From Labilibacter marinus (GTDB lineage: Bacteria; Bacteroidota; Bacteroidia; Bacteroidales; Marinilabiliaceae), in assembly GCF_001659685.2 (NCBI RefSeq), contig NZ_LXYE02000001.1, positions 186,001 through 250,000 of the forward strand: DNA of 64,000 nucleotides. Direction: 5' to 3'. The notes under the pieces were generated by a model. The model did not search any database, had not been told where the DNA came from, and was given only the letters and a program-made list of their open reading frames with translations. Shown one piece after another: positions 16,409 through 25,231 of this stretch (the first letter of the stretch is position 1; each line of letters begins with the position of its first letter). The position numbers and the translations under genes were made by a program.

Positions 16409-17908
16409 ATGAGGTTTATAATTATTACTGTTTTTTTGAGTTGCGTCCTTTCTATTCAAGGAGAAAAAAAGACCTATCCCAAAAGAGAAATGCGTGCCAT
16501 GTGGATTGCTACTGTAGCTAATATTGATTGGCCATCGAAGCCTGGATTAGCCGTGGATATGCAAAAGAATGAGATGGTTGAATTACTGGACGTAGCGAAA
16601 GATTATAACCTCAATACCATTGTTTTTCAGATACGACCTGCGTCAGATGCTTTTTTTCAATCAGAGTTAGAACCTTGGTCGCAATGGTTAACCGGGGAGC
16701 AAGGATTGGCACCTGAGCCAGATTACGACCCGTTGCAGTTCACCATTGATGAATGCAGAAAAAGAGGCTTAGATGTGCATGTTTGGTTAAATCCATATAG
16801 GGCAGTATTTGATACCGTTAGATGCTCCGTGGCTGATGATCACCCAATAAAAACTAACCCAGAGTGGTTTGTAACCTATGGCAGCACTGCTTATTTTAAT
16901 CCTGGATTACCAGAAACCAGAAATCATGTTTCGTCTGTAGTGGCAGATATCATTAGACGTTACTCGGTGGATGCGATACATTTTGACGACTATTTTTATC
17001 CGTATAAAATTGCAGGAAGAGAGTTTCCTGATCAGGAAGCTTTTGAAGAACATTCGCGTGGATTTTTGCCGGAGGAAAAGGATGATTGGCGACGTGATAA
17101 TGTGGATTTAATTATCCAGCAATTGCACGACAGCATCAAAGCTATCAATCCAAGTGTTGAGTTTGGTATTTCTCCATTTGGCGTTTGGCGCAATAAATCT
17201 AAGGATCCTCAGGGTTCCGCCACTAAAGCGGGAGTGACCAATTACGACGATTTATATGCGGATATATTAAAATGGCAAAAGGCTGGTTGGATAGATTATG
17301 TAACGCCTCAAATTTATTGGCATATAGGGAAAACAGTGGCCGATTTTAAAATCATAAGTGAATGGTGGAACGATAATGCTTATGATTGTCCCGTTTATAC
17401 AGGGCATGGTTTATACCGATTAAATGAAACAGCCAAAGCGGAGCAGTGGAGGAGTTCGGAGGAAATTAGCAGGCAAGTGGCTTTAGGAAGAGAACTTCCA
17501 TCTATTGCGGGTAGTATGTTTTATAGCGCTAAGTGGTTAAAGAAAAATCCATTGGGCCTTAAAGATAATTTAAAAGAGGAGCTATATTTTCATTCTGCTT
17601 TGCCTCCTGTAAATCATAGGGTAAAGCCTATGTTGCCTAGTCAACCTCAGCAAGCATCTTGTGAGGTCAAAAATAAAACAGTTGAACTTAGCTGGGAACA
17701 CGGTACGAACAACGATTATTTTGTGGTATATAAAACCAAAAAACGGAAAGGTTTTACAACAGCTAATGTGGAGGACATTATTTATATAGGTGGTAAGCTA
17801 GGCCTAAAGGCGAAATTATCGCGAAAGAACAAGCCTAGAAAATATAATTATTTTGTAACAGGAATTAGCCGAACCAACCACGAATCAAATTTTTCAGTTT
17901 GCGAATAA
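16409..17908 (+). CDS. GHL10-family (DUF187/YngK-like) glycoside hydrolase-like protein
   Basis: A ~499-aa secreted protein: signal peptide MRFIIITVFLSCVLSIQG, then the GHL10 domain start KREMRAMWIATVANIDWPSK. Family features follow: LNTIVFQIRPASDAFF, GLDVHVWLNPYRAVF, DAIHFDDYFYPY (acidic catalytic-site candidates) and IDYVTPQIYWH. A fibronectin-III-like C-terminal domain (KNKTVELSWEHGTNNDYFVV) completes it. The family is thought to act on peptidoglycan or related glycans, not proven here. I prefer ATG 16409 because the signal peptide then begins directly; a TTG at 16403 would add MF. It converges on the thioredoxin reductase gene with a shared hairpin between. Confidence 0.9.
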   Translation: MRFIIITVFLSCVLSIQGEKKTYPKREMRAMWIATVANIDWPSKPGLAVDMQKNEMVELLDVAKDYNLNTIVFQIRPASDAFFQSELEPWSQWLTGEQGLAPEPDYDPLQFTIDECRKRGLDVHVWLNPYRAVFDTVRCSVADDHPIKTNPEWFVTYGSTAYFNPGLPETRNHVSSVVADIIRRYSVDAIHFDDYFYPYKIAGREFPDQEAFEEHSRGFLPEEKDDWRRDNVDLIIQQLHDSIKAINPSVEFGISPFGVWRNKSKDPQGSATKAGVTNYDDLYADILKWQKAGWIDYVTPQIYWHIGKTVADFKIISEWWNDNAYDCPVYTGHGLYRLNETAKAEQWRSSEEISRQVALGRELPSIAGSMFYSAKWLKKNPLGLKDNLKEELYFHSALPPVNHRVKPMLPSQPQQASCEVKNKTVELSWEHGTNNDYFVVYKTKKRKGFTTANVEDIIYIGGKLGLKAKLSRKNKPRKYNYFVTGISRTNHESNFSVCE

Positions 17909-17925
17909 AGAAAGAATAAACAAAA

Positions 17926-17955
17926 AGAGTCTACCTAAAAAAATAGATAGACTCT
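17926..17955. terminator. Bidirectional terminator between GHL10 and trxB genes
   Basis: Arms agagtcta (17926-17933) and tagactct (17948-17955), with further pairing interrupted by one mismatch and A/T-rich flanks on both sides, between two convergent genes. Confidence 0.7.
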
Positions 17956-17979
17956 CATATATTATTTAGAAAGCGAAGA

Positions 17980-18978
17980 TTAGTTTTCGCCTAAAAATCT
18001 TTCAGCATCAATGGCAGCTTTACAACCAGAACCTGCAGCAGTAACTGCTTGGCGGTATTGGTTATCCATTACATCACCACATGCATATACACCTTCAACG
18101 TTTGTTTTAGAAGTGTTTTCAAAGGTTTTAATATAACCCACTTCGTCCGTATCAATATATTCCTTGAAAATATCTGAGTTAGGCGTATGTCCAATAGCTA
18201 AAAAGAAACCATCAATAGCTACTTGTACTTCTTCCTCGTTGGCCTCTCCTTTATTTTTGTATAAAGTCATGCCTTCAACAACACCATCACCGGTTAATCC
18301 TTTAGTTTGGTGTTTCCAAAGAACCTCAATTTTTTCGTTTTCGAATACTCTATCTTGCATTACTTTAGAAGCTCGTAACTCATCTCTACGAACTACCAGG
18401 TATACTTTTTCTGCTAAGCCAGCTAAATATAAAGCCTCTTCACAAGCCGTATCTCCACCACCAACTACACCAACTTTTTTACCTCTGTAAAAGAAACCAT
18501 CACATGTTGCACAAGCAGAAACTCCTGAACCAGCATACTTTTGCTCGTCCTCAAGTCCTAAATATTTAGCAGTTGCGCCAGTTGCAATAATTACACTTTC
18601 AGCCTCAATTATTTTGTTTCCATCAACGGTTACTTTAAATGGACGTTCAGAAAAATCGGCAGCGCTAGCATATCCAAAACGAATATCAGCTCCAAAACGC
18701 TCTGCTTGCTTCTTTAAATCTTCCATCATAGCAGGACCAGTTGTTCCATCAGAATAACCAGGGAAATTTTCCACTTCGGTAGTGGTTGTTAGCTGTCCAC
18801 CAGGCTGCATTCCTTCGTACAACACAGGGCTTAAGTTAGCTCTTGAAGCATAGATTGCTGCAGTATATCCAGCAGGACCCGAACCAATGATTAATACTTT
18901 AACTTTTTCTGTATCTGAAACTTCGTTTGAAGAATTATCGGTAGCACCTAAATTCTCCATTTTCTCGAATAATGCCAT
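17980..18978 (-). CDS. trxB: Thioredoxin-disulfide reductase
   Basis: A 332-aa FAD/NADPH flavoenzyme that reduces thioredoxin. The FAD-binding motif is VLIIGSGPAGYTAAIYASRA (29-48), the redox-active disulfide is Cys156-Ala-Thr-Cys159 (SACATCDGFFY), and the NADPH-binding motif is VGVVGGGDTACEEALYLA. The C-terminal FAD motif GVYACGDVMDNQYRQAVTAA is also present. All catalytic residues are intact and the length is normal apart from a ~25-residue N-terminal extension (MALFEKMENLGATDNSSNEV) not needed for the fold. It has its own promoter and is monocistronic, as expected for a housekeeping redox enzyme. Confidence 0.97.
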   Translation of the reverse strand: MALFEKMENLGATDNSSNEVSDTEKVKVLIIGSGPAGYTAAIYASRANLSPVLYEGMQPGGQLTTTTEVENFPGYSDGTTGPAMMEDLKKQAERFGADIRFGYASAADFSERPFKVTVDGNKIIEAESVIIATGATAKYLGLEDEQKYAGSGVSACATCDGFFYRGKKVGVVGGGDTACEEALYLAGLAEKVYLVVRRDELRASKVMQDRVFENEKIEVLWKHQTKGLTGDGVVEGMTLYKNKGEANEEEVQVAIDGFFLAIGHTPNSDIFKEYIDTDEVGYIKTFENTSKTNVEGVYACGDVMDNQYRQAVTAAGSGCKAAIDAERFLGEN

Positions 18979-19032
18979 ATTTATATATTATTTTTTATTA
19001 TTACTCATTTATATATTTACATTTCTATATCT

Positions 19033-19062
19033 CAAATTTAATGCCTTTTTAATATTATTCAA
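19033..19062 (-). promoter_or_regulatory. Promoter of trxB
   Basis: On the minus strand TTG (19062-19060) is followed after 19 bp by TAAATTTG (19040-19033), a full match to the Bacteroidota TAnnTTTG element, about 55 bp before the trxB start codon. Confidence 0.6.
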
Positions 19063-19072
19063 AAAAACTAAA

Positions 19073-19098
19073 TTTTGTCAGTATAAACACTGACAAAA
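19073..19098 (-). terminator. Perfect palindromic hairpin, terminator of the TonB-receptor operon
   Basis: Perfect 10-bp arms ttttgtcagt (19073-19082) and actgacaaaa (19089-19098) with a 6-base loop. On the minus strand it comes 17 bp after the stop of the DUF4249 gene and is followed by a T-rich tract, so it most simply ends that operon. It also sits just above the trxB promoter, where a palindrome could be an operator. Confidence 0.65.
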
Positions 19099-19115
19099 GT
19101 ACAACAATCTAATTT

Positions 19116-20081
19116 TTAAGGTAGAACAATTATTGTTGTGTCAACTGCTAAACCAGCAATTACTCCAATGCCATTATCTACATTACTGAATAAATTGATA
19201 GGTTCAAACACTGGATAATCCCTATAGAATTCCTCTTCTATTTTAGTACGGATAAATTTATAATATTCAGGACTTAAGTTATATAAGTGGATATGGAGTT
19301 CTTGGTTTAATGTTCCAGAATCATCGGTTAAATACTCAAAAGGAACCAATAGCTTTACTTTATAAGTTTGTCCGTTAAACAGGTAATCAGAAAAAGTACC
19401 CTCGTAATCTATGTTATTAATTAAGGCTGTCTCATCTTCACGTATTAAAAATACTTTGTCCTCTTTAATGTATGATATAGTTTCAAATTCGTTTAACTCG
19501 GGCGTAGATGTTGAAGTAGCTTTGTAATCAACTCTTATCTGATAATAGTTTTTTATAATAATCGGATCGTTTAACTCTATAATGCACCTTAACATTTTCT
19601 CTTCTATACCTTCTTGGTTGATATAGAATGTACTTACCGTATCAATACTTTCTATGTTAATGGCCTCAGGTGCTATTGTTGTTCCTTTTACAACACCGCC
19701 ATCTACTAGATTATAAGTGAGTTCTATTTTATTATTTGTACTAATAGGAGAAATAGGAATATTGACCCAATCTTCACCTTCCGGATAATTACCACTTGCA
19801 ACTAATTTATCGTCTATCTTAATACTATAGTTCATATCAGGTAATACTTCCGAATTATCGGTTGATAATATATTAGCGGATAAGCTAGCATGTATCTTTA
19901 GAGTACTATCTGGCATAGGAAAGGCATACATCACCACTTGTGGTTTTTCATTTTGCAACTGATAACTTAATTGCTTTTCGCAACTCATGACAACAAGCAA
20001 TAGCACCAACGTAATTATTAATTTACAAGAAGAAATTAATAGCAGTGATTTATGAAGTTTATATTTAATAAGTGCACCCAT
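19116..20081 (-). CDS. DUF4249 family lipoprotein
   Basis: A 321-aa lipoprotein with a long signal peptide ending in LVLLLVVMSC (lipobox Cys). The mature part follows the DUF4249 pattern: KPQVVMYAFPMPDSTLKIHA at the start, a beta-rich middle (ELTYNLVDGGVVKGTTIAPE) and EEEFYRDYPVFEPINLFSNV then GIGVIAGL near the end. Family members are encoded directly after TonB-dependent receptors and are presumed to be surface partners in substrate capture. Here the start codon directly abuts the receptor's stop codon (no intergenic base), which makes co-translation likely. Substrate unknown. Confidence 0.88.
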   Translation of the reverse strand: MGALIKYKLHKSLLLISSCKLIITLVLLLVVMSCEKQLSYQLQNEKPQVVMYAFPMPDSTLKIHASLSANILSTDNSEVLPDMNYSIKIDDKLVASGNYPEGEDWVNIPISPISTNNKIELTYNLVDGGVVKGTTIAPEAINIESIDTVSTFYINQEGIEEKMLRCIIELNDPIIIKNYYQIRVDYKATSTSTPELNEFETISYIKEDKVFLIREDETALINNIDYEGTFSDYLFNGQTYKVKLLVPFEYLTDDSGTLNQELHIHLYNLSPEYYKFIRTKIEEEFYRDYPVFEPINLFSNVDNGIGVIAGLAVDTTIIVLP

Positions 20082-22739
20082 TTAAAACTTTAAAGTATAG
20101 CGAATGTAGGGTAGAGGAACAGGAAAAATACTTAATTGTTTTAAAGACCTATTTACCTCACCTGTATCTTCATTTAGTTCATCGGCAAAATATACCGAAA
20201 AGGCATTCTGTTGACCATAAGCATTGTATAAACCAACACTCCAGGTTCTTTCTCCAAGTTTAATTTCTTTTTTAAAGTTAGCACCAATATCTAACCTATG
20301 AAATTTTGGCATTCTATAGTTATTAACATTGCCTACATATTCAGAATATGAATCGTCAACCAGGTTGCCTTGCGATGGCAACGAAGGAGAATAAAACTTT
20401 TGTGTTGGCAATGTAACTGCGTTCCCTGTACCAAAGGACCAGGATAATGAGAAATCTACTTTTTCGTTGAGTCTATAATTACTATAAATATTAACACTAT
20501 GTTTTCTATCGTTGGCAGATGGAAATTCGTTTCCGTCATTAATTAGCTCAAATCGTTGTCTTGATTTGGATAGAGCATATCCTATCCAGCCAGTTAAATC
20601 ACCTGTTTTTTTATGAAGTAAAAACTCAATTCCTTTTGAATATCCATCTCCATAGGTGAGCTCCTCAGCAAAATCTGAAGAGTTACTATATAATGGCCGA
20701 TTATAAATAGAAATAAGCAAATTCTTATATTTTTTATAGTAGGCCTCAACGCCAATTTCAAAACCGCGCTGCAACTGCCATTTTGCTCCTAGGGCATATT
20801 GGTCAGCATCTTGCGGTTTAATGTAATCGGTAACAGGAATCCATAAATCGGTAGGTAGAGAAACAGATGAGGATCCTAACAGGTGCATGTACTGTGTCAT
20901 CTCAGAATAGGCTGCTTTTATCGCCACTCTTGGACTAATTAAATATCTGGCTGAAATTCGAGGTTGAAAGGACTGATATATATTATTATTGGTTTTATAT
21001 AATGATGCATGTATTCCTGCATTGACTTTTAGTTTATCTGTAATTTCAAAATCATCCTCTATATAAGCAAACATCTCGTGACCATATATTATATCCCCTC
21101 CAAATGTGGAATCTAATACCGTGGTTGTATTCTGCGTTCGCCTTAAAATATCGGCTCCAGGGTTGAAATTATGATGCGTATATGATGCCCCAAATCTTAT
21201 ATGGTGTTTAGGGTTTAAAAAATAATCGAAATTAGTTTTTACCATGGCGTCGGATATTCCACTGTGGTATCTTTGTTCAAAATAACTCCACAAATTAGGC
21301 GTAATATCATGCTCCTCGTATCCAACAAAATAGGAGTAGTTGCTATAAGAAACAGATAGGTTAGAAAACAACTTATCGTTATATATGTAGTTCCACCGCA
21401 AGGAACCAACTATATTTCCCCAACCAGAATAACTTTGGTCGTTTACATCAATCATCTCATTTCCATCACTGGGTTGATCTGGATTGCGAACCTCATTATA
21501 GTTGTATTTGGTATAAAACTTATCTCTACCACCGTAAAAACTTAGGAAGAGTTTACTTTTGTCGGATAGTTTGTGTGCAATTTTTCCGTTGGCATCATAA
21601 AAATAAAATGCAGTACGCGAATTACTTTTTGATTGTATAGGCATGGCAAATAAATCGAAATAAGACCGTCGAGCCGACACACTAAAAGTGGTTTTATCCT
21701 TGATTAAAGGTCCATCCAGAGCAATCTTAGAAGACATCATACCAATACTGACTGTACCACTAATCTTTTCATTATTACCATCCTTCATTCGTATATCAAT
21801 CACCGAAGAAAGTCGTCCTCCATACCTTGCTGGAAATCCACCTTTGGTAACAGATATATTATTTAAGGCATCTGCATTAAAAACAGAGAAAAAGCCAAAT
21901 AGGTGAGAAATGTTATAAACAGGAACATCGTCCAGTAAGTATAAGTTTTGGTCTACACCACCGCCTCGTACATGAAGTCCGCTGATTCCCTCGTTTCCAC
22001 TATTTATACCCGGTAGTAATTGAAGTGTTTTAATAACATCAACCTCTCCTAGAAAGGAAGGGAATTTTTGTATTTGATCAACAGGTACATTGATGGTGCT
22101 CGTACGGGTTGTATTGATACCTTCCTGAGCAATATATCCGAGTATGGGCACTTCTTTTATATGCGAATTATAGAGCAGATCAAAATTAATAGTGGTATCC
22201 TTATCCAATATAAAGGCATGCTGAATAGGCAAATATCCAACAAAAGAACAAGAAAGCAGAGTTCGCCCTGCTGGCAGTGTTAAACTGTAAAACCCAAAAT
22301 TATTAGAAGTAGTTCCTTCCCACTTTAAAGCATCATAAACCGATGAACCAATGAGTATCTCGTCACTATCAATATTTTTTACAAATCCGCTGATTACAAA
22401 CTTAGGAGCAGAGGTCTTTTGTTTGGGCAAAATGATGATTTTCTTTTTACGTTCCTCTAACTGAACATCGCAAGCAGAAAAAATTTCATTCAATAATCCT
22501 CGAAGAGTATTTTGCTGGGAAGAAAGATGAATTGATTCGCTAATGCACACCTTGTTACTATAGCTAAAGGCAATACCTGTTTCATTTTCAATAGCATCCA
22601 GTAATTCAACAGTTGATCCATGCTGAATATTAATATAGACTTCCTTATTTAATATAGATTGCGCACCTAACCCCGTAGAATATAAAAAAAGGGTAAGGAA
22701 CAATATGGTGGTTATATATGCGTAACGGGATGTTTTCAT
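20082..22739 (-). CDS. TonB-dependent receptor with STN signalling domain
   Basis: An ~885-aa outer-membrane receptor. It has a signal peptide (MKTSRYAYITTILFLTLFLY), an STN domain at residues ~35-100 that can contact an anti-sigma factor (VELLDAIENETGIAFSYSNK) and a carboxypeptidase-like beta-sandwich (PKFVISGFVKNIDSDEILIG). The plug domain follows (FPSFLGEVDVIKTLQLLPGI, HVRGGGVDQNLYLLDDVPVY), then a 22-strand-type barrel to the C-terminal aromatic (LPYIRYTLKF). With FecR and the ECF sigma factor upstream it forms a cell-surface signalling system: ligand binding releases sigma, which drives the receptor operon. The ATG at 22739 gives the clean signal peptide; a TTG at 22751 is possible. Confidence 0.93.
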   Translation of the reverse strand: MKTSRYAYITTILFLTLFLYSTGLGAQSILNKEVYINIQHGSTVELLDAIENETGIAFSYSNKVCISESIHLSSQQNTLRGLLNEIFSACDVQLEERKKKIIILPKQKTSAPKFVISGFVKNIDSDEILIGSSVYDALKWEGTTSNNFGFYSLTLPAGRTLLSCSFVGYLPIQHAFILDKDTTINFDLLYNSHIKEVPILGYIAQEGINTTRTSTINVPVDQIQKFPSFLGEVDVIKTLQLLPGINSGNEGISGLHVRGGGVDQNLYLLDDVPVYNISHLFGFFSVFNADALNNISVTKGGFPARYGGRLSSVIDIRMKDGNNEKISGTVSIGMMSSKIALDGPLIKDKTTFSVSARRSYFDLFAMPIQSKSNSRTAFYFYDANGKIAHKLSDKSKLFLSFYGGRDKFYTKYNYNEVRNPDQPSDGNEMIDVNDQSYSGWGNIVGSLRWNYIYNDKLFSNLSVSYSNYSYFVGYEEHDITPNLWSYFEQRYHSGISDAMVKTNFDYFLNPKHHIRFGASYTHHNFNPGADILRRTQNTTTVLDSTFGGDIIYGHEMFAYIEDDFEITDKLKVNAGIHASLYKTNNNIYQSFQPRISARYLISPRVAIKAAYSEMTQYMHLLGSSSVSLPTDLWIPVTDYIKPQDADQYALGAKWQLQRGFEIGVEAYYKKYKNLLISIYNRPLYSNSSDFAEELTYGDGYSKGIEFLLHKKTGDLTGWIGYALSKSRQRFELINDGNEFPSANDRKHSVNIYSNYRLNEKVDFSLSWSFGTGNAVTLPTQKFYSPSLPSQGNLVDDSYSEYVGNVNNYRMPKFHRLDIGANFKKEIKLGERTWSVGLYNAYGQQNAFSVYFADELNEDTGEVNRSLKQLSIFPVPLPYIRYTLKF

Positions 22740-22771
22740 TAACTCGAACAATCCCGTAAAAGTATATATTT

Positions 22772-23749
22772 TTAATCAGAGACAGTTAATGTATAACCTT
22801 CAAATGTAATTTTTTTGCTAAAGTGTATTTCTAGTTCTTCAATAATTTCCTGAAGGCTTTGATTATTAAAGCTTGTGGTTACCTTAGTGCTTAAATCTTT
22901 AGTGTTTATTTTAACAATCTTAACTTCTTCAAAGTTATTTTGTAACTCTTTGCATATATCGGCTATACTAGCTTGCTTAAACTTAAGGCTTTTACTATAC
23001 CAGTAAATATCATTTAAAGTCTCTGCTTTTTCTTCGTTTAATACTCCATCGTTCACCCAAGCACGTTCACCAGCAGTTAAATCCACTTTAATGTTATTGT
23101 TTTTAACGGCTACTTTACCAGAGATCACAGAAACAAGAATGTCTGACTGTTTTTCTTCGATGTTAAACTTTGTTCCCAGCACGCTAACTGTTGTTGATTG
23201 TACTTCAACACTAAAAGGAGTGGTGTTATGAAATACTTCGAAAAAAGCTTCTCCTTGTAATTTTACATTACGCTCACTGGCCGAAGCAAGATTTTTAGGA
23301 TATATAATTTTACTATCCTTATTGATTGTTACTTTTGATCCATCAGGAAGTTCAATTGTTTGGACGGAACTTTTCATTTCAGAGGCAGTAAGACGGCCAA
23401 ATCCAGGAACATTCCAATAAACTAATCCGCTTAAAGAAATAAATATAATAGGAACAAGAATTGCTGCTATTTTTCTGGCAGATATAAAGAAAGTATTGGC
23501 ATGTTTAACGGGCTTTTTTAATTCCTCAATTTTATGGCACACGTTTTCCCAATCTTTACTTACATCAATCTGGTTAAATACTGCTATCGACTCAGATTTA
23601 TTCCATGCAACCACCATTTGATCAAACTTATCCTGATTGTCATTACTAAGTAATTTCCAATCATTAAGCTCTTTCATTTCCTTTTCTGTGATATCTTCAC
23701 ATAAAAAGGCCACGATGATTTCGTCAATATTTTTATAATTCTCTTCCAC
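22772..23749 (-). CDS. FecR family anti-sigma factor
   Basis: A ~325-aa inner-membrane regulator. The N-terminal cytoplasmic part binds the ECF sigma factor (NDWKLLSNDNQDKFDQMVVA, W-rich helices). One membrane helix follows (IAAILVPIIFISLSGLVYW), then the periplasmic FecR domain (TIELPDGSKVTINKDSKIIY, GEAFFEVFHNTTPFSVEV, VLGTKFNI) and the C-terminal DUF4974 region (IADICKELQNNFEEVKI). The GTG at 23749 is preferred because ggagag lies just upstream of it, a rare Shine-Dalgarno here; a TTG at 23767 would add six residues. It lies between the sigma gene (plus a small ORF) and the receptor that it serves. Confidence 0.92.
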   Translation of the reverse strand: MEENYKNIDEIIVAFLCEDITEKEMKELNDWKLLSNDNQDKFDQMVVAWNKSESIAVFNQIDVSKDWENVCHKIEELKKPVKHANTFFISARKIAAILVPIIFISLSGLVYWNVPGFGRLTASEMKSSVQTIELPDGSKVTINKDSKIIYPKNLASASERNVKLQGEAFFEVFHNTTPFSVEVQSTTVSVLGTKFNIEEKQSDILVSVISGKVAVKNNNIKVDLTAGERAWVNDGVLNEEKAETLNDIYWYSKSLKFKQASIADICKELQNNFEEVKIVKINTKDLSTKVTTSFNNQSLQEIIEELEIHFSKKITFEGYTLTVSD

Positions 23750-23785
23750 GCTTCTCTCCGTTCTCAATTAAAACTCTTCAGTTTT

Positions 23786-23923
23786 TTAATGAAAATGCAT
23801 CATCCCAAAAATATTCTCCACAGATTCTTCCTCGGCAGTTACCAATTCTTCTGAAGGTTCAATTTGAGTTTCATTTTCATTAACATTAATCATTTCTGCG
23901 ATAAGTTGTAATAGAAATTCCAT
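23786..23923 (-). CDS. Small acidic ORF (45 aa) in the signalling operon
   Basis: A 45-codon frame from ATG 23923 to TAA 23786, in the otherwise unexplained 250-bp gap between the sigma factor and FecR genes. The peptide starts MEFLLQLIAEMINVNENETQ and is strongly acidic in the middle, ending NIFGMMHFH. It has no signal peptide or known domain and no Shine-Dalgarno, which is normal here. Its position and full use of the gap support a real small gene, but I know of no family; chance cannot be excluded. Confidence 0.45.
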   Translation of the reverse strand: MEFLLQLIAEMINVNENETQIEPSEELVTAEEESVENIFGMMHFH

Positions 23924-24019
23924 ATTTTCGGTGTTTCGGTTATGTTTTGTTATAATGAGACAATCAGTTTTAACTATACACGTAAAAAAAAATAAAGAAA
24001 AAATTATTTATTTAATGTG

Positions 24020-24610
24020 TTAGCTAAATAGAGTGGAGTTATATAAAAAGATAAAGAATGCAATGCCACAAGTAACGAGGTGGTTAGCTAGTTTTGAGCG
24101 TAGCTTCTTTAAAGCATTACTAATTTGAGTTTCTACGGTTCTTTTGGAGATATTTAACTCCTCTGCAATGTCTCCATTTGATTTACCTTCGAAACGACTC
24201 ATTTCAAAAATCTTCTGACATTGCTTTGGTAAAGTGTTAATTATCCCATATATCTTATTTTCGAACTCTGTCTGCTCCATTAAATCTTTAAAATCTTGAT
24301 GTTGATTTTTTTTCTCCTCAAATATATTGGAGTGATGGCCTCGTATAACTTGTTCTCGTTTTAAGTAGTTTAAACAACGATTACGAACAGACTGGTATAA
24401 ATGAGCTTTTAAGGAAGTGTGTATTTCAATAGAAGTTCGTTTCTCATAAAAATTGACGATAACCTCTTGAACGATATCTCTGGATTGATCCAAATCGTAA
24501 ACCATTTTAGAGGCAAATACCACTAATTGCTGGTAGTACAGCATAAAAATTTCCTTAAATGCAGATTCCTCACCTAAGGATAATTTATGTAATAGATCTT
24601 TATCGTTCAT
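24020..24610 (-). CDS. ECF RNA polymerase sigma factor (Bacteroidota family)
   Basis: A 196-aa extracytoplasmic-function sigma factor. Region 2 is at residues ~10-80 (FKEIFMLYYQQLVVFASKMV, DLDQSRDIVQEVIVNFYEKR, LYQSVRNRCLNYLKRE). Region 4 is at ~115-175 (TLPKQCQKIFEMSRFEGKSN, then IAEELNISKRTVETQISNAL). The last ~20 residues are hydrophobic (VTCGIAFFIFLYNSTLF), as often seen in this Bacteroidota group. It should be held by the downstream FecR protein and direct transcription of the TonB receptor operon. It starts divergently from the tRNA-Pro region. Confidence 0.95.
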   Translation of the reverse strand: MNDKDLLHKLSLGEESAFKEIFMLYYQQLVVFASKMVYDLDQSRDIVQEVIVNFYEKRTSIEIHTSLKAHLYQSVRNRCLNYLKREQVIRGHHSNIFEEKKNQHQDFKDLMEQTEFENKIYGIINTLPKQCQKIFEMSRFEGKSNGDIAEELNISKRTVETQISNALKKLRSKLANHLVTCGIAFFIFLYNSTLFS

Positions 24611-24849
24611 TATTTGCTAGAGTTCACATGCAAAATTAACTAAAATACTCCGTTGTATTTAAAAAAAGGTACCAATGGTAGAATTTTATGGTTGAATGGT
24701 AACTTTTATAATATAAGACAAGCTTAAAAAGTAAAGGTTGCATCAAAAAATATTTTATTTATGTAGAAATATAAAATATATGTAGCAGTTCAAATTACCA
24801 AAGCATTGCTAGGAAGTGTGCTATTCGGTTTCAGTTTTCAATATTTTTA

Positions 24850-24857
24850 TATATTTG
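24850..24857 (+). promoter_or_regulatory. -7 element before tRNA-Pro
   Basis: TATATTTG matches the Bacteroidota TAnnTTTG element and lies 14 bp before the tRNA 5' end. No clear TTG -33 partner was found, which is acceptable for a weakly conserved element. Confidence 0.45.
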
Positions 24858-24871
24858 CGTTCGTAATTAAG

Positions 24872-24946
24872 CGGGATGTGGCGCAGTCCGGTTAGCGCAC
24901 TGGTCTGGGGGACCAGGGGTCGCAAGTTCAAATCTTGTCATCCCGA
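24872..24946 (+). tRNA. tRNA-Pro (anticodon GGG)
   Basis: A full cloverleaf can be drawn by eye: acceptor CGGGATG paired with CATCCCG, D-stem GCGC/GCGC, anticodon stem CTGGT/ACCAG around loop CTGGGGG (anticodon GGG), and T-stem GCAAG/CTTGT with loop TTCAAAT. The discriminator is A and the CCA end is not encoded. It is followed by its own terminator and then by integrase remnants. Confidence 0.95.
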
Positions 24947-24970
24947 CGAATAAAGAGATTAAGAATGTCA

Positions 24971-25008
24971 AAAGCTTGTAAACTCTATGGTTTACAGGCT
25001 TTTTTGTT
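24971..25008 (+). terminator. Terminator of tRNA-Pro
   Basis: 13-bp arms (24971-24983 and 24990-25002) with one G-U pair and a 6-base loop, followed by a T-rich run, 25 bp after the tRNA. Confidence 0.85.
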
Positions 25009-25021
25009 TTTTAATAAATCA

Positions 25022-25093
25022 GTTTAAATCAATGTAATTCATATTTGAGGTGTAACTTGAGTGTAACCTTAAATTTATATACTTTAGTTACAC
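25022..25093 (+). repeat. Recombinase-associated repeat motif (copy A)
   Basis: An AT-rich box (gtttaaatcaat...catattt, 25022-25046) is followed by two direct GTGTAAC heptamers 11 bp apart (25050 and 25061) and one inverted copy GTTACAC (25087-25093). It lies between the tRNA-Pro terminator and the integrase remnant, where recombinase arm sites or autoregulatory operators would be expected. A structural counterpart with a different heptamer is at 45810-45878. Confidence 0.6.
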
Positions 25094-25231
25094 TTAAGAG
25101 TTAATTTGACTGACACACTGATGTTTATCTGATTATTCTGCCATAGATTTTGATTGATATTAATTGTGAATAAAACAAATTCAGGTGTCTTAGGATGTCA
25201 AATTATATTAACCACAATTAATTACAATGCC

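Noticed and set aside
19073-19098. Palindrome as a redox-regulator operator of trxB
   Set aside because: Possible, but it lies directly after the previous operon's stop and upstream of the trxB promoter with a following T-run, so terminator is the simpler call.
24872-24946. Duplicate of the tRNA-Pro 3' end as a right attachment site
   Set aside because: I looked for the tcatcccga end downstream and did not find a second copy in the window; the island border therefore stays unproven.
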